A DNA stretch of 64,000 bases. It comes from Blepharisma stoltei (taxonomy: Eukaryota; Ciliophora; Heterotrichea; Heterotrichida; Blepharismidae). Position numbers and translations under genes: made by a program. This document shows, piece by piece, positions 1 to 10,059 of this stretch. The notes beneath the pieces were generated by a model. The model was not told the origin of the DNA and searched no databases. It saw only the letters and a program-made list of their open reading frames with translations. The DNA lies in assembly GCA_914767885.1 (NCBI GenBank), contig CAJZBQ010000025.1, positions 372,001 through 436,000 on the forward strand. Reading direction: 5' to 3'. Within the stretch, counting starts at the first letter, position 1. Each line of letters starts with the position of its first letter.

Positions 1-248
1 AAATCTTTGGTTTTCTCAATCATCTCCTTTATTTTTTCAGGCAGCTCCGATTTAAAAGCCATGCAAAGCTGACTAGGGTCTCTATTGAGCCTTTTGAAAC
101 TTTTCAATAGCTCTTGACGAGCTATATCAGGAGGAATAATCTGCCATGATGACACTATTAATTGATCAACCAACATTTTGGCTGGAATTTTTTCTGATTT
201 CATATAGTTCCAAAATTCTTCTGTGTAGTAGCCATACTTAATGATATA
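1..248 (-). CDS. 3'-truncated coding fragment of unknown function
   Basis: On the minus strand a frame is open from an in-frame TAA at 249-251 to the window edge, so the gene continues to the left. It reads as ordinary charged and aromatic coding sequence (KYGYYTEEFWNYMKSEK near the start, ELPEKIKEMIEKTKD near the edge). The first in-frame ATG is at 203, but the residues upstream of it also look coding. The true 5' part may therefore lie beyond the spacer at 249-700, separated by an insert or intron. I do not recognise the family. Confidence 0.5.
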
Positions 249-708
249 TTAGCTTACTTACTTACTTACTGATTTATTTATTTACTTACTTAATATCTGG
301 TGTTTAAGGTGTCTAATGTCGCACATATATAAATGAGATATAGCTAAACTAATGACGCCACCGATTCATCTTGGATTCACGGTGGTCAGCCCACCGCCCA
401 AACCTTCTATCAAAGCTTCGTCGCCAGTCTTCGCCGCACGTCTCACCCGGCGCGTTTTTGTTGCCTTGCCTTGCCCTGAATCAGCTCCTGCGCGTGCTCC
501 GCCTAATGGCCATCTTCCCGTGGAGATGTGCTGAGAGGTAAAACCCTGAGGCTCTTGGTGCACTGAGGAGCAGTGTCTCTGGATATTCCCAGAGTTAAAC
601 CACTATTACTGTGCAGAAGTTCTCAATAGAAAATCTAACCCCATAAATAAAAATTCCATGAGGGAGAGAAAATTATCGAAGCCAATTTCGCTCGAACCAA
701 ATGCCATT
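249..708. repeat. Spacer with GC-rich island, possible retroposon remnant
   Basis: An ACTT-rich simple stretch (about 255-295) is followed by a strikingly GC-rich block at about 350-595 in otherwise very AT-rich DNA. Both strands of the block carry short open frames, but they look compositional rather than coding. Similar GC islands elsewhere in the window (12.5, 33.5, 36.5, 37.1, 55.6 kb) are mobile inserts, so this is probably one too. I could not find a convincing flanking duplication. Confidence 0.3.
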
Positions 709-1161
709 TTATTTATTAATTGATATAAGCAGTTCTTTTATAAAAATGGCTGAAGAAGTCGCCAAAATTATGCTAGAAGAGTTGCTAAATTCTGTGTATG
801 ATAAGAAATAATATAATATTGTTAAGGGAATCCAAGTCCAGGGTATAAGTTCATATATATAAAACTGGTGCCAGTTGAAACCCATGTTTGTGCACAAGTT
901 TTTTCCACAAACTAGCCATAAAAAGGGGATTGAAATTGGACCCAAAAAAGTATGTAAAAAATGAATTACCAAAGCTATAAATGCCTGATGGAAAATATAT
1001 TCAATTTCTGTTTTCATTTCTTCAGTGCACTCGAAATTATCAGTCTCGCTCTCATTTTTTTCAGCTTGAGTCCAAATATTCTCATCTAAAATATTAGAGT
1101 TTTCTTCTGATTTTATAACTTCAAAAGTATCAGGCAAAGGCATTACTCTTTCTGATTTCAT
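709..1161 (-). CDS. Small membrane protein, unknown function
   Basis: Frame of about 150 codons on the minus strand. The first real ATG is at 1161; the in-frame codon three positions upstream is GTG. An acidic soluble N-terminal ~55 residues precedes two or three hydrophobic segments: FIALVIHFLHTFLGPISIPF, LIPWTWIPLTILYYFLS, and SSIILATSSAIFIKELLIS near the C terminus. The frame ends at TAA just before a GC-rich island. Not recognised; probably a small ciliate-specific membrane protein. Confidence 0.55.
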   Translation of the reverse strand: MKSERVMPLPDTFEVIKSEENSNILDENIWTQAEKNESETDNFECTEEMKTEIEYIFHQAFIALVIHFLHTFLGPISIPFLWLVCGKNLCTNMGFNWHQFYIYELIPWTWIPLTILYYFLSYTEFSNSSSIILATSSAIFIKELLISINK

Positions 1162-1264
1162 TAATTCCACTATATAAAATATGAATTTTAATTATAAATT
1201 TTAGCTCAATCCATTTATTAATTATTTTATCTACTACCCACTTAATTCAATTCCCATTAAGAGA

Positions 1265-4200
1265 TTAATTATTTGGCTGCTGATTAGCGGCAGCTCCAAG
1301 CATTCCTTGAGCAGTGTTGAAAAGATTAATTGGATTTTCAGTATCACACAGCATGTATCCAGTAAGTCCCAATCCTCCCAATAACTCTGCCTGCATCTTT
1401 GGTCCAGCTTCAGAACGTGTCTTCACACGAGGTCTACTCCATAACGACTATTTTTTTTTGGCCTATTTTTTTTTGGCCTATTTTTTTTTGGCCTATTTTT
1501 TTTGGCCTATTTTTTCTGTCGAGGATAATTCATGAAGCTGCTGAGAGACTAAATAATTATTGGGTAACGGATGTATTTTCCTTACACGATTAATATTGAG
1601 TAAATTAAGTGGAAAAATCCTAATTAAATTTAAAATTCTCGAAATTTAAAAAGCAATGAATTAGCATTCATGGAGTAAGAGATCTGTTTAAAGGTGTATT
1701 TTATGTTGATAAAATCGTTTAAAATGCAGTAAAAATTATATTAAAATCATTAGTATGAAATTAGGCCCAAATATTAGTAAAAAAATAGCTAAAAAATGCC
1801 AAAAAAAAGTCAAAAAAAAGTCAAAAAAAATAGGCCAAAAAAAAATAGGCAAAAAAAAATAGTCCAAAAAAAAATAGGCCAAAAAAAAAATAGGCCAAAA
1901 AAAAATAGGCCAAAAAAAATAGGCCAAAAAAAAATTAGGCCAAAAAAAATAGGCCAAAAAAAAATAGTCTTTATGGAGTAGACCTCGTGTGAAGGAACCG
2001 CTTCAGAAATGGCGACCAGTGTATCACTTCCAATGCTTCTAATGATACCTTTGAATTTTTCGCTCTCAATCTCTGCTAGTCTTCTTGCTTTAGTGATTTC
2101 AAGGTCATCGATTTTCCTTTGATATTCAATTTCAAGACTTTGCTTTTCTTTGGTATGGTTGATTTCGTTTTCTCTCTTTAATTTTTCTGCGCGTGAGTTC
2201 AGCTCAGCTGCATCTTTTTTGCTTTGAGCTTCAATTCTATTCTTTTCAGTCATAGCCTTGGCTGTTGCAGTAGCAATACCTTCGCTTTCCACATTTTCAG
2301 TTTGGCTTTTCAGTAAATATAGTTTATTGTTCTCGGCTTCTACCTTCAACTGGCCTTCAATTCTCAGCTTCTCCAGCTGTCCTTCAGCTTCTTGAGCTTG
2401 CCTTTCTGATGCATGTCTAGCCTTAGCTTCTTCAGTTTGAGTTGTAATTTCAATAGCCATGGTAACAGACTCTTGTAGTCTTTCCTTAGTTTGACGATCG
2501 ACAGGCTCTACAGACTGAATATCCACATTAGTCAAGACCAAATTATTTTCATCGAATTTGAAATCGTCATTAACATGTCCTGACTCATCAAGTCCAAATA
2601 CAGATTTTCTGATAATTCTTGCAGATTCTCTATGGAATTGGTCAAAAGATGCCCCAGCAACTGCTCCTCTTACTCTGGAAGCCATGAAATTGCAGAGGTT
2701 TCCGACGAAGTCACGGACCTTGAAGACTTGCTTGTGAGTTTCCTCATCACTTTTGTCGATGTTGAATTTCCAGTTATAAGAAAGCTGCAGGCGGAGACGA
2801 CAATGATCTGATGTATCGACTTCTATGATGTCAGTACTGAAATCAGGGCCGAGCATTAAATGCAGAGTTTTAATTACGCCGACACGTTTTGGCTTACCAC
2901 CTGACAAGATGTTGACTGTAAACTGTTCATCTGGAGAAAGCATGACAAGGTTTGGTCCTAGCACTGTGCGAGATACCTTTGACTTGTAATCGTAGACTTG
3001 GACAATAGAGTTTGCAGGGCATTTATAAGTGACAACTCTAGTTTTATTCGTTCTAGCTTGGCCTTGTTGGCTTAGAAGTTCTTCAACGACGTCACTGAGT
3101 TCCATCTCCCATAGTTCTTCATGAGGCTTAAGCATGTAGCTCTTACCAATTTCTGATCTCACCTGTCCGGATTTGATGTCTCTGACATAAATTCCTTCAT
3201 TAATATGCAAAGGTATTGCTTTTCTTACTTCCAAAATTTCTACCTGAGTAGGTGGCATATATGAGCAAGGCCCATAAATCATCCATCTGTCTCCAGGTTT
3301 TCTGTCTTCTCCTTCACTGTGAAGTCCTTCTTTCGCTCTCAACAGTAAAGCTTCATCGTCAGCTAAGATGTATTTATTTTTAATTCCGCCTTCTAAACTT
3401 TCACCAGGAATTAAGAAAAAGCTTCTTTCACCCCAGCGTTGTTCTTTGAAACCATAGCGATTTGTCCCAAGTTCTTTATCAAAAGGATCTAAGACAACGC
3501 AGTATTGATTTTTATCCAGAACTGTATACCTTTTAAGGTACTTTTTATTTATACTACAAAAATATTTTAAATGTAAAAATTTTCAATTATTTTGGGCATA
3601 AATTTTCACATCTCCAATGAATTCTTCATAAACGTCAATTATATGAAGTGGGCTCATTTCTGAAGTCACAAGCCATTCTTCTCCTGCTTTTCTTTTAATT
3701 CCATAAACATCAATAAATGCTCTAGTGGCTCTAACAGCTATAGCTTTATAGTCAGTAAGAATTTTGGCTTCAAGAGTTTCGATGACAGTTTCATAAACTC
3801 CTGGTAGGTAAGCACCAGGTGTTCTGATAAGCCAATCTTCACCTGCTTTTCTGATATTTCCTTCGATATCAGTCAATTCTCTTTGAGCTCTGAGCTTTAA
3901 GGCTTGATTTACTTTGATTTTTTTGGCTTCAACTTCTCTTACTACTCTTTCTTCGATTCTTGGATAATAAGTCCCTGGACCTTTGAAGTACCACAAATCA
4001 CCTGGCTGCCTTTTATTTTCTTCTTCATCTGTGAAAGCTCTTTCAGATTCTATTAAAAGAGCTGTATCAGGAGCTACAACACGAAGCGCAGTGACCCTTC
4101 CAATGATTTCTTCACGAGGGTATAGAGGGAATGGATCTGGATAATCCTCATGGAATCTGATTTCTTGATCTCCATGGCGAACATTCACTTGTCCGTACTT

Positions 4201-4425
4201 ATCAATGCTCAGTGATTTATCTGGATTTCTGATGACAGGGTTGTTTATTACTGCAAAAGATCTCGGAGGAATTGAAGTCATTGGAACTGGGTCTTTGCCA
4301 GTGACTACCTTTTCGTGGTCTTGTTTGATAAAAATCTTAGGACCAACATCAAGACGCGTGACGTTAGAGTTAGTGTCAAGGACATGGATGAAATGGTGAG
4401 GAGGAATTCGGATAATGTTTGCCAT
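1265..4425 (-). CDS. MVP: Major vault protein, interrupted by a TIR element
   Basis: Shell protein of the vault ribonucleoprotein particle. The N-terminal half carries serial MVP repeats (for example IRKAGEDWLIRTPGAYLPG and IKRKAGEEWLVTSE). The SPFH-like shoulder follows (LLGPDFSTDIIEVDTSDHCR, then ASRVRGAVAGASFDQFHRES), then the long alpha-helical cap helix and a typical C terminus (ENPINLFNTAQGMLG). The frame passes through UGA at about 3583, read as Trp. At about residue 806 it is broken by a 593-bp insertion (1407-2008). Removing the insert with one GCTTCAGAA repeat gives an uninterrupted 855-residue protein, close to the ~890 of animal MVP. No other indel is needed. The stretch NNWKFLHLKYF after the repeats has no animal counterpart and might hide a short in-frame intron. 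Confidence 0.96.
1407..2008. mobile_element. TIR element with 9-bp duplication inside MVP
   Basis: The insert is flanked by the direct repeat GCTTCAGAA (1407-1415 and 2000-2008). Terminal inverted repeats of about 38 bp share CTTCACACGAGGTCTACTCC and then pass into arms made of a tandem 12-15 bp unit (poly-T plus GGCCTA), present about 4 times on the left and more than 10 times on the right in opposite orientation. The element could therefore fold back on itself. The middle is AT-rich and non-coding. A 9-bp duplication with long TIRs resembles Mutator-like (MULE) elements. Excision leaving one repeat copy restores the MVP frame. Confidence 0.85.
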
Positions 4426-4975
4426 TAATTATAAACTGTTACATAGACTGATAAATGGAATAGTTGGAGGGAATTATTAGGGAAATTAAATATTAAAAAG
4501 ATATTTAGGACCTGACGCACAATAAAAAAAGACCTCGAACTAAAGGAATTTTTATAAATATTTTTTATAGGTTAAACAATTAGTTGGTCAGAATTTTTCA
4601 AAAAAGATAGGATGAGCCAAATATAATAAAAATTAAGCGTTATTTTAATAGATTTATCTTAAAATGCAAATTATTCTTAAACTTTCTTAGTATGGCAGTT
4701 TCCTTGTTAAGAAAATTCACCTTGTGAAGCATCCATTTTTTCAGAAGCAATCAAATCTATATTAGTAAATTATATTGAATATAAATATTTATACTTATGA
4801 ATGTTTTAAGATGCATTTTATGCTAATATATTAAAAAAGATTAGATAGGATTTTATATAAAATAATTTTTTCTTGCATAATTAAATGAATAACAGAAAAG
4901 TGTTATCTCATTAATACAGTAAATTTGTTCATTAAATTAAGCCTCAATATATATTTTTTCAAATTTTATTTACGA
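4426..4975. other. AT-rich spacer, no gene seen
   Basis: About 550 bp between MVP (which reads away to the left) and the BLOC1S2-like gene. Only short open frames; no repeat or GC island seen. Confidence 0.6.
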
Positions 4976-5296
4976 CTATGCTAATGTTTTTACTTTTGTT
5001 TCAATCCTAGTTGTCATTTCTTCCAAAAAATCAACTGAGCTTTCCAGCTGATCTAAAACATCTTTTAACCCCTCTATCTCTTTTACAACCTCCTCTGATA
5101 GCTGATACTCATTAATCACACTTTTCAAATTCTCTTCGATATTCTCTACATCTTCAATTAATCCTTTATATTTCCCATTGGCAATATCATTCATTTTCCC
5201 TATCAGCTCCAAATTTAAGTTGCTTTCCAAACATTCCATTCTCGTCGCCCTCAGAAATTCCCTCACAAAACTTTTAGGTACTGATTCACTTTCCAT
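4976..5296 (-). CDS. BLOC-1 subunit 2-like protein
   Basis: 106 residues, predicted almost entirely helical. The middle matches the BLOC1S2 pattern: a short N-terminal helix, then EKMNDIA-like GKMNDIANGKYKGLIEDVEN, then a heptad-rich C-terminal coiled coil ending METTRIETKVK-like. BLOC-1 subunits of this size act in biogenesis of lysosome-related organelles and endosomal transport. Similarity is over a coiled coil and therefore moderate evidence; another small coiled-coil adaptor is possible. Only 14 bp separate its start from the stop of the EF-hand gene upstream on the same strand. Confidence 0.55.
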   Translation of the reverse strand: MESESVPKSFVREFLRATRMECLESNLNLELIGKMNDIANGKYKGLIEDVENIEENLKSVINEYQLSEEVVKEIEGLKDVLDQLESSVDFLEEMTTRIETKVKTLA

Positions 5297-5310
5297 TATT
5301 ATCTAAATAG

Positions 5311-5775
5311 TTATTTATTTTCGTCTTTAATCCCAAGCAAAAACTTTGCAAATTTTTCTATATTAACTTTTCCACTGTTTTCTGGGTCAGCGGCTTTTAC
5401 CATTTCGTCACAATCTGCTTCATTCATCCTTTCTCCCATCCTGCATATATAGTATCGAAATTCAGGGACTGGGATGTTTCCTTCACCTTCTCTATCAAGT
5501 AGTCTAAAAGCAGCTAAAAGTTCATCTAAAGTATCAGAATCCACCTTTTTGCGTGAATAAATTTTAACGAATTGGTCATATGTCAGAGTTCCTGAGCCAT
5601 CTCTGTCAAACTCTGTTATGAAATCCACGATTTCGCTTTCTAAAGGGTTTAGCTTGAGAGCACGAAGACTGGGGCCTAGCATATTGGTAGGTATTGTTTG
5701 AGCAGCTGTGTTTCCGTAGATTAAAATAACGTCTTTTACGTCGCTTTCTTCTTGGGCTGTCAGTTTCACAGACAT
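5311..5775 (-). CDS. Calmodulin-like EF-hand protein
   Basis: 154 residues with the four-helix-pair layout of calmodulin and myosin light chains. One canonical EF-hand loop is clear (DRDGSGTLTYDQF), and three more are degenerate (for example DREGEGNIPVPEF and DPENSGKVNIEKF), so not all sites need bind calcium. The spacing between loops fits the calmodulin/centrin superfamily. It could be a light chain of an unconventional myosin or a regulatory calcium sensor; I cannot choose between these. Confidence 0.85.
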   Translation of the reverse strand: MSVKLTAQEESDVKDVILIYGNTAAQTIPTNMLGPSLRALKLNPLESEIVDFITEFDRDGSGTLTYDQFVKIYSRKKVDSDTLDELLAAFRLLDREGEGNIPVPEFRYYICRMGERMNEADCDEMVKAADPENSGKVNIEKFAKFLLGIKDENK

Positions 5776-5887
5776 TTAAATATTGGAAAAATGAAGCAAT
5801 ATCAAAATAATAGCAAAATTATTTTAAATACACTGACATAAAAGCTTCAGCAAATAATAAGGGCATAGTTTAATTAAAAAAATTTTG

Positions 5888-6550
5888 ATGTTTTATAACA
5901 ACGAAAAACTCTCACGAGAGTTAAAATACTCCAACAGTGTGCAGTCGATTAGAGCTTCAGGCCCAGCTAATGTTGAAAAAAAAATCAAAAGGCTAAGCGA
6001 CAAACTAGATAAAGGAAAATTTTTAAAACTTGCAGATATATCCACAGGAAATTCAAGAGAAATCTCCAATCCTTTTGAAAGAAGACAAACACCCCATTTA
6101 TCGACGATTTCATCGTCGATTTTGCCTCAAAAAGTTTCACTGACACCGGTAAATAATTTTTTCCAGTCAAGAAACAAAAGCCCATTTCTCCTTAATAGGA
6201 GTACTATTCAAAAGAAGACTGAGCTTGACGAACAGGTTAGTATAAAGCCTGAAAGAAAATTACTTGTGGACAGAAAAGAACAAAGGACAATTACGCAGAT
6301 TATAGATGAGTTTGATGTTACATGAAATAAAAGTCCGAAACGACTACAGGAAAATAGCTGCATGCCGAATATGTCTTATCTGTCATCTTGCAACCAACAT
6401 AAATTATCGTGAGATCTATTTAGAGTGCCTAATCATAAGATATGCAAATCCCGTATCATTTTGAAAAAATCACAAGGGCTAACTGCAGAAAAATTTGCAC
6501 AAATTGATATAGCTTTTAGGATTAATTGGCCGGCAGGATCAATAAGATAA
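5888..6550 (+). CDS. Serine/lysine-rich protein, unknown function
   Basis: 220 residues starting at ATG 5888. The frame passes through UGA (Trp) at 6323 and 6413 and ends at TAA. The N-terminal ~145 residues are basic and low in hydrophobics (probably disordered, with RKNEXSPF-like and PFERRQTP motifs); the C terminus is LTAEKFAQIDIAFRINWPAG. No recognisable domain. If UGA were a stop it would end at residue 145; the downstream continuation looks like protein, which favours the longer form. Confidence 0.5.
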
Positions 6551-6637
6551 TAGTTAATAAGAAATGCGGTCTATTTAAGGGGAAAATATGTAAAGAATTT
6601 AGAAGGAAAGAAAACTTTTTGAAAAAAATGGAAAATT

Positions 6638-6823
6638 TATGCCCGAGCCTTCTGTGTCGACGTCTCCCAACGTCGGGAAACTAAAATTTGTTGGCAAAAC
6701 AACCCCCCTGGTGGCAAATCCATTTTCTTCTAGAGATTTGTTCATCCAGGGAAATTTTTTATTAGCAAATACTTTTTTTTACAAGTCTCTGGTACAACCC
6801 GAGTCAAAAAGAGGCTCGGGCTA
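6638..6823. mobile_element. Small TA-bounded insert with GCCCGAGCC inverted ends
   Basis: About 185 bp bounded by TA dinucleotides, with inverted ends GCCCGAGCC (6641) and GGCTCGGGC (6813-6821). It sits between a lysine-rich open stretch ending KKMEN and the small frame MKKFKFREK at 6856, so it probably interrupts a short gene. It contains CG-rich motifs that form a short internal palindrome. A typical IES-type layout; the host frame could not be joined with confidence. Confidence 0.5.
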
Positions 6824-6855
6824 TAGTTGTAGACTTCAGCTCAAAAACAAAGCAA

Positions 6856-6990
6856 ATGAAAAAATTTAAATTTCGTGAAAAAAGAACTATTATTTCTCAA
6901 AGCTTCGAGGAATTTACAAATTCATTAGATAAATTTGCAAAAGAAGGAATTAAGGAATATCAAATTCCAGTGTATGAAAAATATGAGTAA
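6856..6990 (+). CDS. Short coding fragment, unknown
   Basis: 44 codons from ATG to TAA, rich in Lys/Glu/Phe (REKRTIISQSFEEFTNSLDK). It may be a tiny gene or, more likely, an exon of a larger gene. A second coding-looking stretch follows at 7081-7160 (CFANQEGDFYEIARYYLSIF), and a perfect 15-nt GT...AG intron candidate lies at 7063-7077. I could not join these into one frame. Confidence 0.35.
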   Translation: MKKFKFREKRTIISQSFEEFTNSLDKFAKEGIKEYQIPVYEKYE

Positions 6991-7182
6991 ACTCATATCT
7001 TTTAAACATTTTAATCAATAATTTTGATATTATCTATATGGAAATTAACTAAAGATAAAAAGGTATTACATTTTCAGCCAATGACAAATGTTTTGCTAAC
7101 CAAGAAGGCGATTTTTATGAAATTGCCAGATATTATTTAAGTATTTTTAAGGATTTATTTTAATATCATTAATAAAATAAAT

Positions 7183-8274
7183 ATGCTTTGGTGTATTTGC
7201 TTTTACAGCTGCCTCTGCTGTTGTGATAGTGCTTTTTGCATGTGAATTAACTCACTTTACTATTTTCGCTATAAAACTCGGACAATTATATTCTGGCTAT
7301 TCCTAAATTATATGATAGTTAAATATTTCGCGCCTGGAGGTCAATTTTCAGATTTAATTGATATTACTGGCCTTTTCCCAAGTTTGCTTTCAGGAGATTT
7401 CTTTTTATATAGATGACTTTCATACACTGGGGAATTTATATTTTACTACTCAAAGTTTCATTATTTCTGGACAGGATTATTAGCTGCTTTGGGATTTATA
7501 AAATCTTCAAATCATCCATATGCTAAACTGAAGAACTCTCTATTTATTATTTTTTGAAATATTTTATTTATGTATACATTTCTGGATCGTGATTCATGAA
7601 CAAATAATTTGTGTACCCTAATAGTTCCTGCTTGTTTACTTTTATGAGCTGCAATATATTTTGGCTTAAACGCAAATAGCAGTTGGCAGGTTAGCAACAA
7701 TTCATTTTTCCTCACTTTTTGGTGACTTTTTGACATATTTTGGCTGATTTTTATCACATCTCTTTCATCTTTTAGGAATTCTTATGACTCATTAAGCGAC
7801 GAGTTACTGGCTTTGGCATTTTATGTTCTATGGATTTGCTTTGATAATATCATATCGTTTTTCCTTTCAATTGTAATTTTATGAATATTTGGATGGTGAT
7901 GCATAGTGATTGTAAATCAATTAGAGGAAAATTCATATGCCAAAGCTAGCAGAGGAAAAGGTAAGAAGGAGGTTGTGAATTTTGTATTGAGAGAATTAGA
8001 AGGGATTTGGGGGTTAATTTTGATACATATTGGGATGCTTGCTTCCTACTATATATTAAGTTATTTTTATCATTGTCCATTCCTGGTTTCTGAAGGATTT
8101 ATTATGCTTTCTTGTGCAGTCTTATCATATTCTTTGGGATTTGGTTCAGAAGAGGACGGTCGAAACTATTTTGGAGGGTTTATGAGAGATATATCACAGA
8201 ATCAAGTTAATGATTTTATCACAATATATCTAGAAGTCTTTTTATTTAGGACTTTAATTAATTTTATGACTTAA
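7183..8274 (+). CDS. Multi-pass membrane protein, unknown function
   Basis: One frame of 363 codons that uses UGA for Trp many times and would be shredded under the standard code. About seven or eight hydrophobic segments are visible (for example FWTGLLAALGFI, LIVPACLLLWAAIYFGL, GLILIHIGMLASYYILSYF, FIMLSCAVLSYSLGFG). A hydrophilic loop with KGKKEVVNFVLRELEG lies before the last membrane pair. The first ~40 residues read more convincingly in the neighbouring frame (FGVFAFTAASAVVIVLFA at about 7187-7245), so the annotated start is doubtful and an indel or unrecognised intron probably lies near 7300. No family recognised; a transporter or channel-like protein is possible. Confidence 0.5.
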
Positions 8275-8360
8275 AATTATTACTTAAATGAGTTTTCATA
8301 TTAAAATTATAAGAAATATTAATAAAACTCATATCATCATTGTATTGTCTGGAGATATGT

Positions 8361-8480
8361 GGGTTCTGGGAGTTCTGGGAGTTCTGGGAGATCTGGGAGA
8401 TCTGGGAGTTCTGGGAGTTCTAGGAGTTCTAGGAATTCTGGGAGTTCTGGGAGTTCTGGGTGTTCTGGAAGTTCCGATCA
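8361..8480 (+). repeat. 9-bp minisatellite (GGGAGTTCT)n
   Basis: About a dozen imperfect tandem copies of GGGAGTTCT, with GGGAGATCT and AGGAGTTCT variants. Translation gives a GVL repeat, but that is a by-product of the 9-bp period. It lies just downstream of the membrane protein gene and is followed by ~250 bp of featureless sequence. Confidence 0.9.
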
Positions 8481-8769
8481 TCTTGGATATTTCAATGGTT
8501 TCTATTTATAATAATTAAAAATATTTGTGTTATAATCCTTACCTAATTTTAACTATATATGATCTAGAGAGTGCACAAATAGCAGATTTGTATTATGAGG
8601 TGAATCGATTGATTGGACAGTAATTTTTGCATGCTGATTTGACTATCAAATTCTCCAAATAATAATAATAAATTACGGTTTAACGCTCACTTATTGAGCC
8701 AAATTCTTCTCTAAATTTATTCGGATTTTCTATTTCACTTCAGCATTTCTTTTTCATAGCTTGTTCAAG

Positions 8770-9425
8770 CCTTCAGCTATATAAAACTATCTCTGTCAAT
8801 TTTAGCGATGAGATCATCCTTTAATACTCCCTTCAAAAATTCAGTGATCTTTATCCTGCTTTCTTCATATGCATTACATTCTTCAATTACATATGCTTCG
8901 TCTTCCACCGGTTTTCCGCAGAATTTGAATCAGGACTGTCGATAATGTGCCTAGTATATCTACATTGATTGGTAAAGTTTGAGCCTGCCCTTAATCCAAA
9001 AATTATGCTGGCTGCTCTATTCATTTCTGGAGTCCCCCGCAAATATAGCGGTAGTCCATCCTTTTGTTCGCTTCCTATCAGAGTCCTGTATAATCCGGTT
9101 GTTTTCATGTTTCAGTTGACATTCTTTCTATTTTTTTTGCATCAGATCTCATTTTCATCTTACTTCAATGATCATTGATACTATTGTCAGGCAGCCCGTA
9201 TTTTTCTTGCACATTTCCGCATCTCATTTCCCATGTAATAATCATTGTTTATTAATTTGTAGTAAATCCTGGATGATCGCATTCCCTTTGGTCTGTAATC
9301 TACATCTGAACGCTAGCAATCTGTTGTCCAGCTCCGTTTCAATGCTAACTAAGTCTGCGTCATTTAATACAGTCTCTTTGCATGCATTCCTGGGCTCTCC
9401 AAGCCAATTCTCCAAATAATTCTAA
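8770..9425 (-). pseudogene. Decayed non-LTR retrotransposon 3' coding fragment
   Basis: The minus strand carries broken coding sequence in at least three frames. First comes NYLENWLGEPRNACKETVLN with LDNRLLAFRCRLQTKG; then the frame containing YRTLIGSEQKDGLPLYL and RYTRHIIDSP; then CGKPVEDEAYVIEECNAYEE. The last pattern (Cys-rich CxxCG, then ...ECxAYEE) is the usual tail downstream of the reverse transcriptase in LINE-type ORF2 proteins. No RT catalytic motif remains. Frameshifts mean it is dead. It could be a relative of the element that mobilised the GC-rich retroposons nearby. Confidence 0.5.
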
Positions 9426-10059
9426 CAAATTATACGCTATGTGAATATAATTTATTTAGTTTAATTAATTGATGATCAATGAAATGAATGATATTTTTTA
9501 AGCTAATGCAATAGGCTAAATAACTAAATATTAATTGAACCATAAATTTCTAATTTTCTGCTTACTAATCTTAGTGCTTTATTGTGATTCAAAATAGACT
9601 AGCTGTTGTTTCTATTAATCACTCTACATATAATAAAAAAATTTCCTTTCTATATATATTATTTTTAATATTACTCATATGATAATTTGCTTAAAAAATT
9701 TAAAAAGCTAAGGTGCATTTGCTTTTGCTCGCTCTATTATAAATTCTCAGAGAGTTAATTTTGTCTTTTTTTTAACTAGCAAATATGGCTCAATGCTATA
9801 GAAGACTAATATTTTTAGGGATAGAACAATACAATTTTCTTCAAATTTTATTTAATATAATAATTTTTTGATAAATGCTTAATTCTTTTTCTATTGTTGA
9901 TCTCAAATTATATCGAAGTCTAAGTAGGCTTAGACGTCTTATTCGAAATCACATTGAGGAGCTAAAATTTAATTGCTAAGAATAGTCTAACTTTAATATC
10001 AGTCATAAAATTGTGAATTTTATTACTTCTTATGTCTCATTATTTAGAAATAAATACTA
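9426..10059. other. AT-rich spacer, no gene seen
   Basis: About 630 bp of AT-rich sequence between the retroelement relic and the globin-fusion gene. Nothing recognisable. Confidence 0.6.

Noticed and set aside
352-563. Frames on both strands in the GC-rich island
   Set aside because: Open on both strands because of composition; no domain; same pattern in other GC-rich inserts.
1314-1981. Hydrophobic Phe/Trp/Pro-rich frames (FFLAYFFWPIFF) and their Lys-rich antisense frames around the MVP insert
   Set aside because: They are translations of the poly-T GGCCTA satellite arms, not genes.
8288-8518. Frame with a repeated GVLGVLG protein
   Set aside because: It is created by the 9-bp GGGAGTTCT minisatellite; no independent support.
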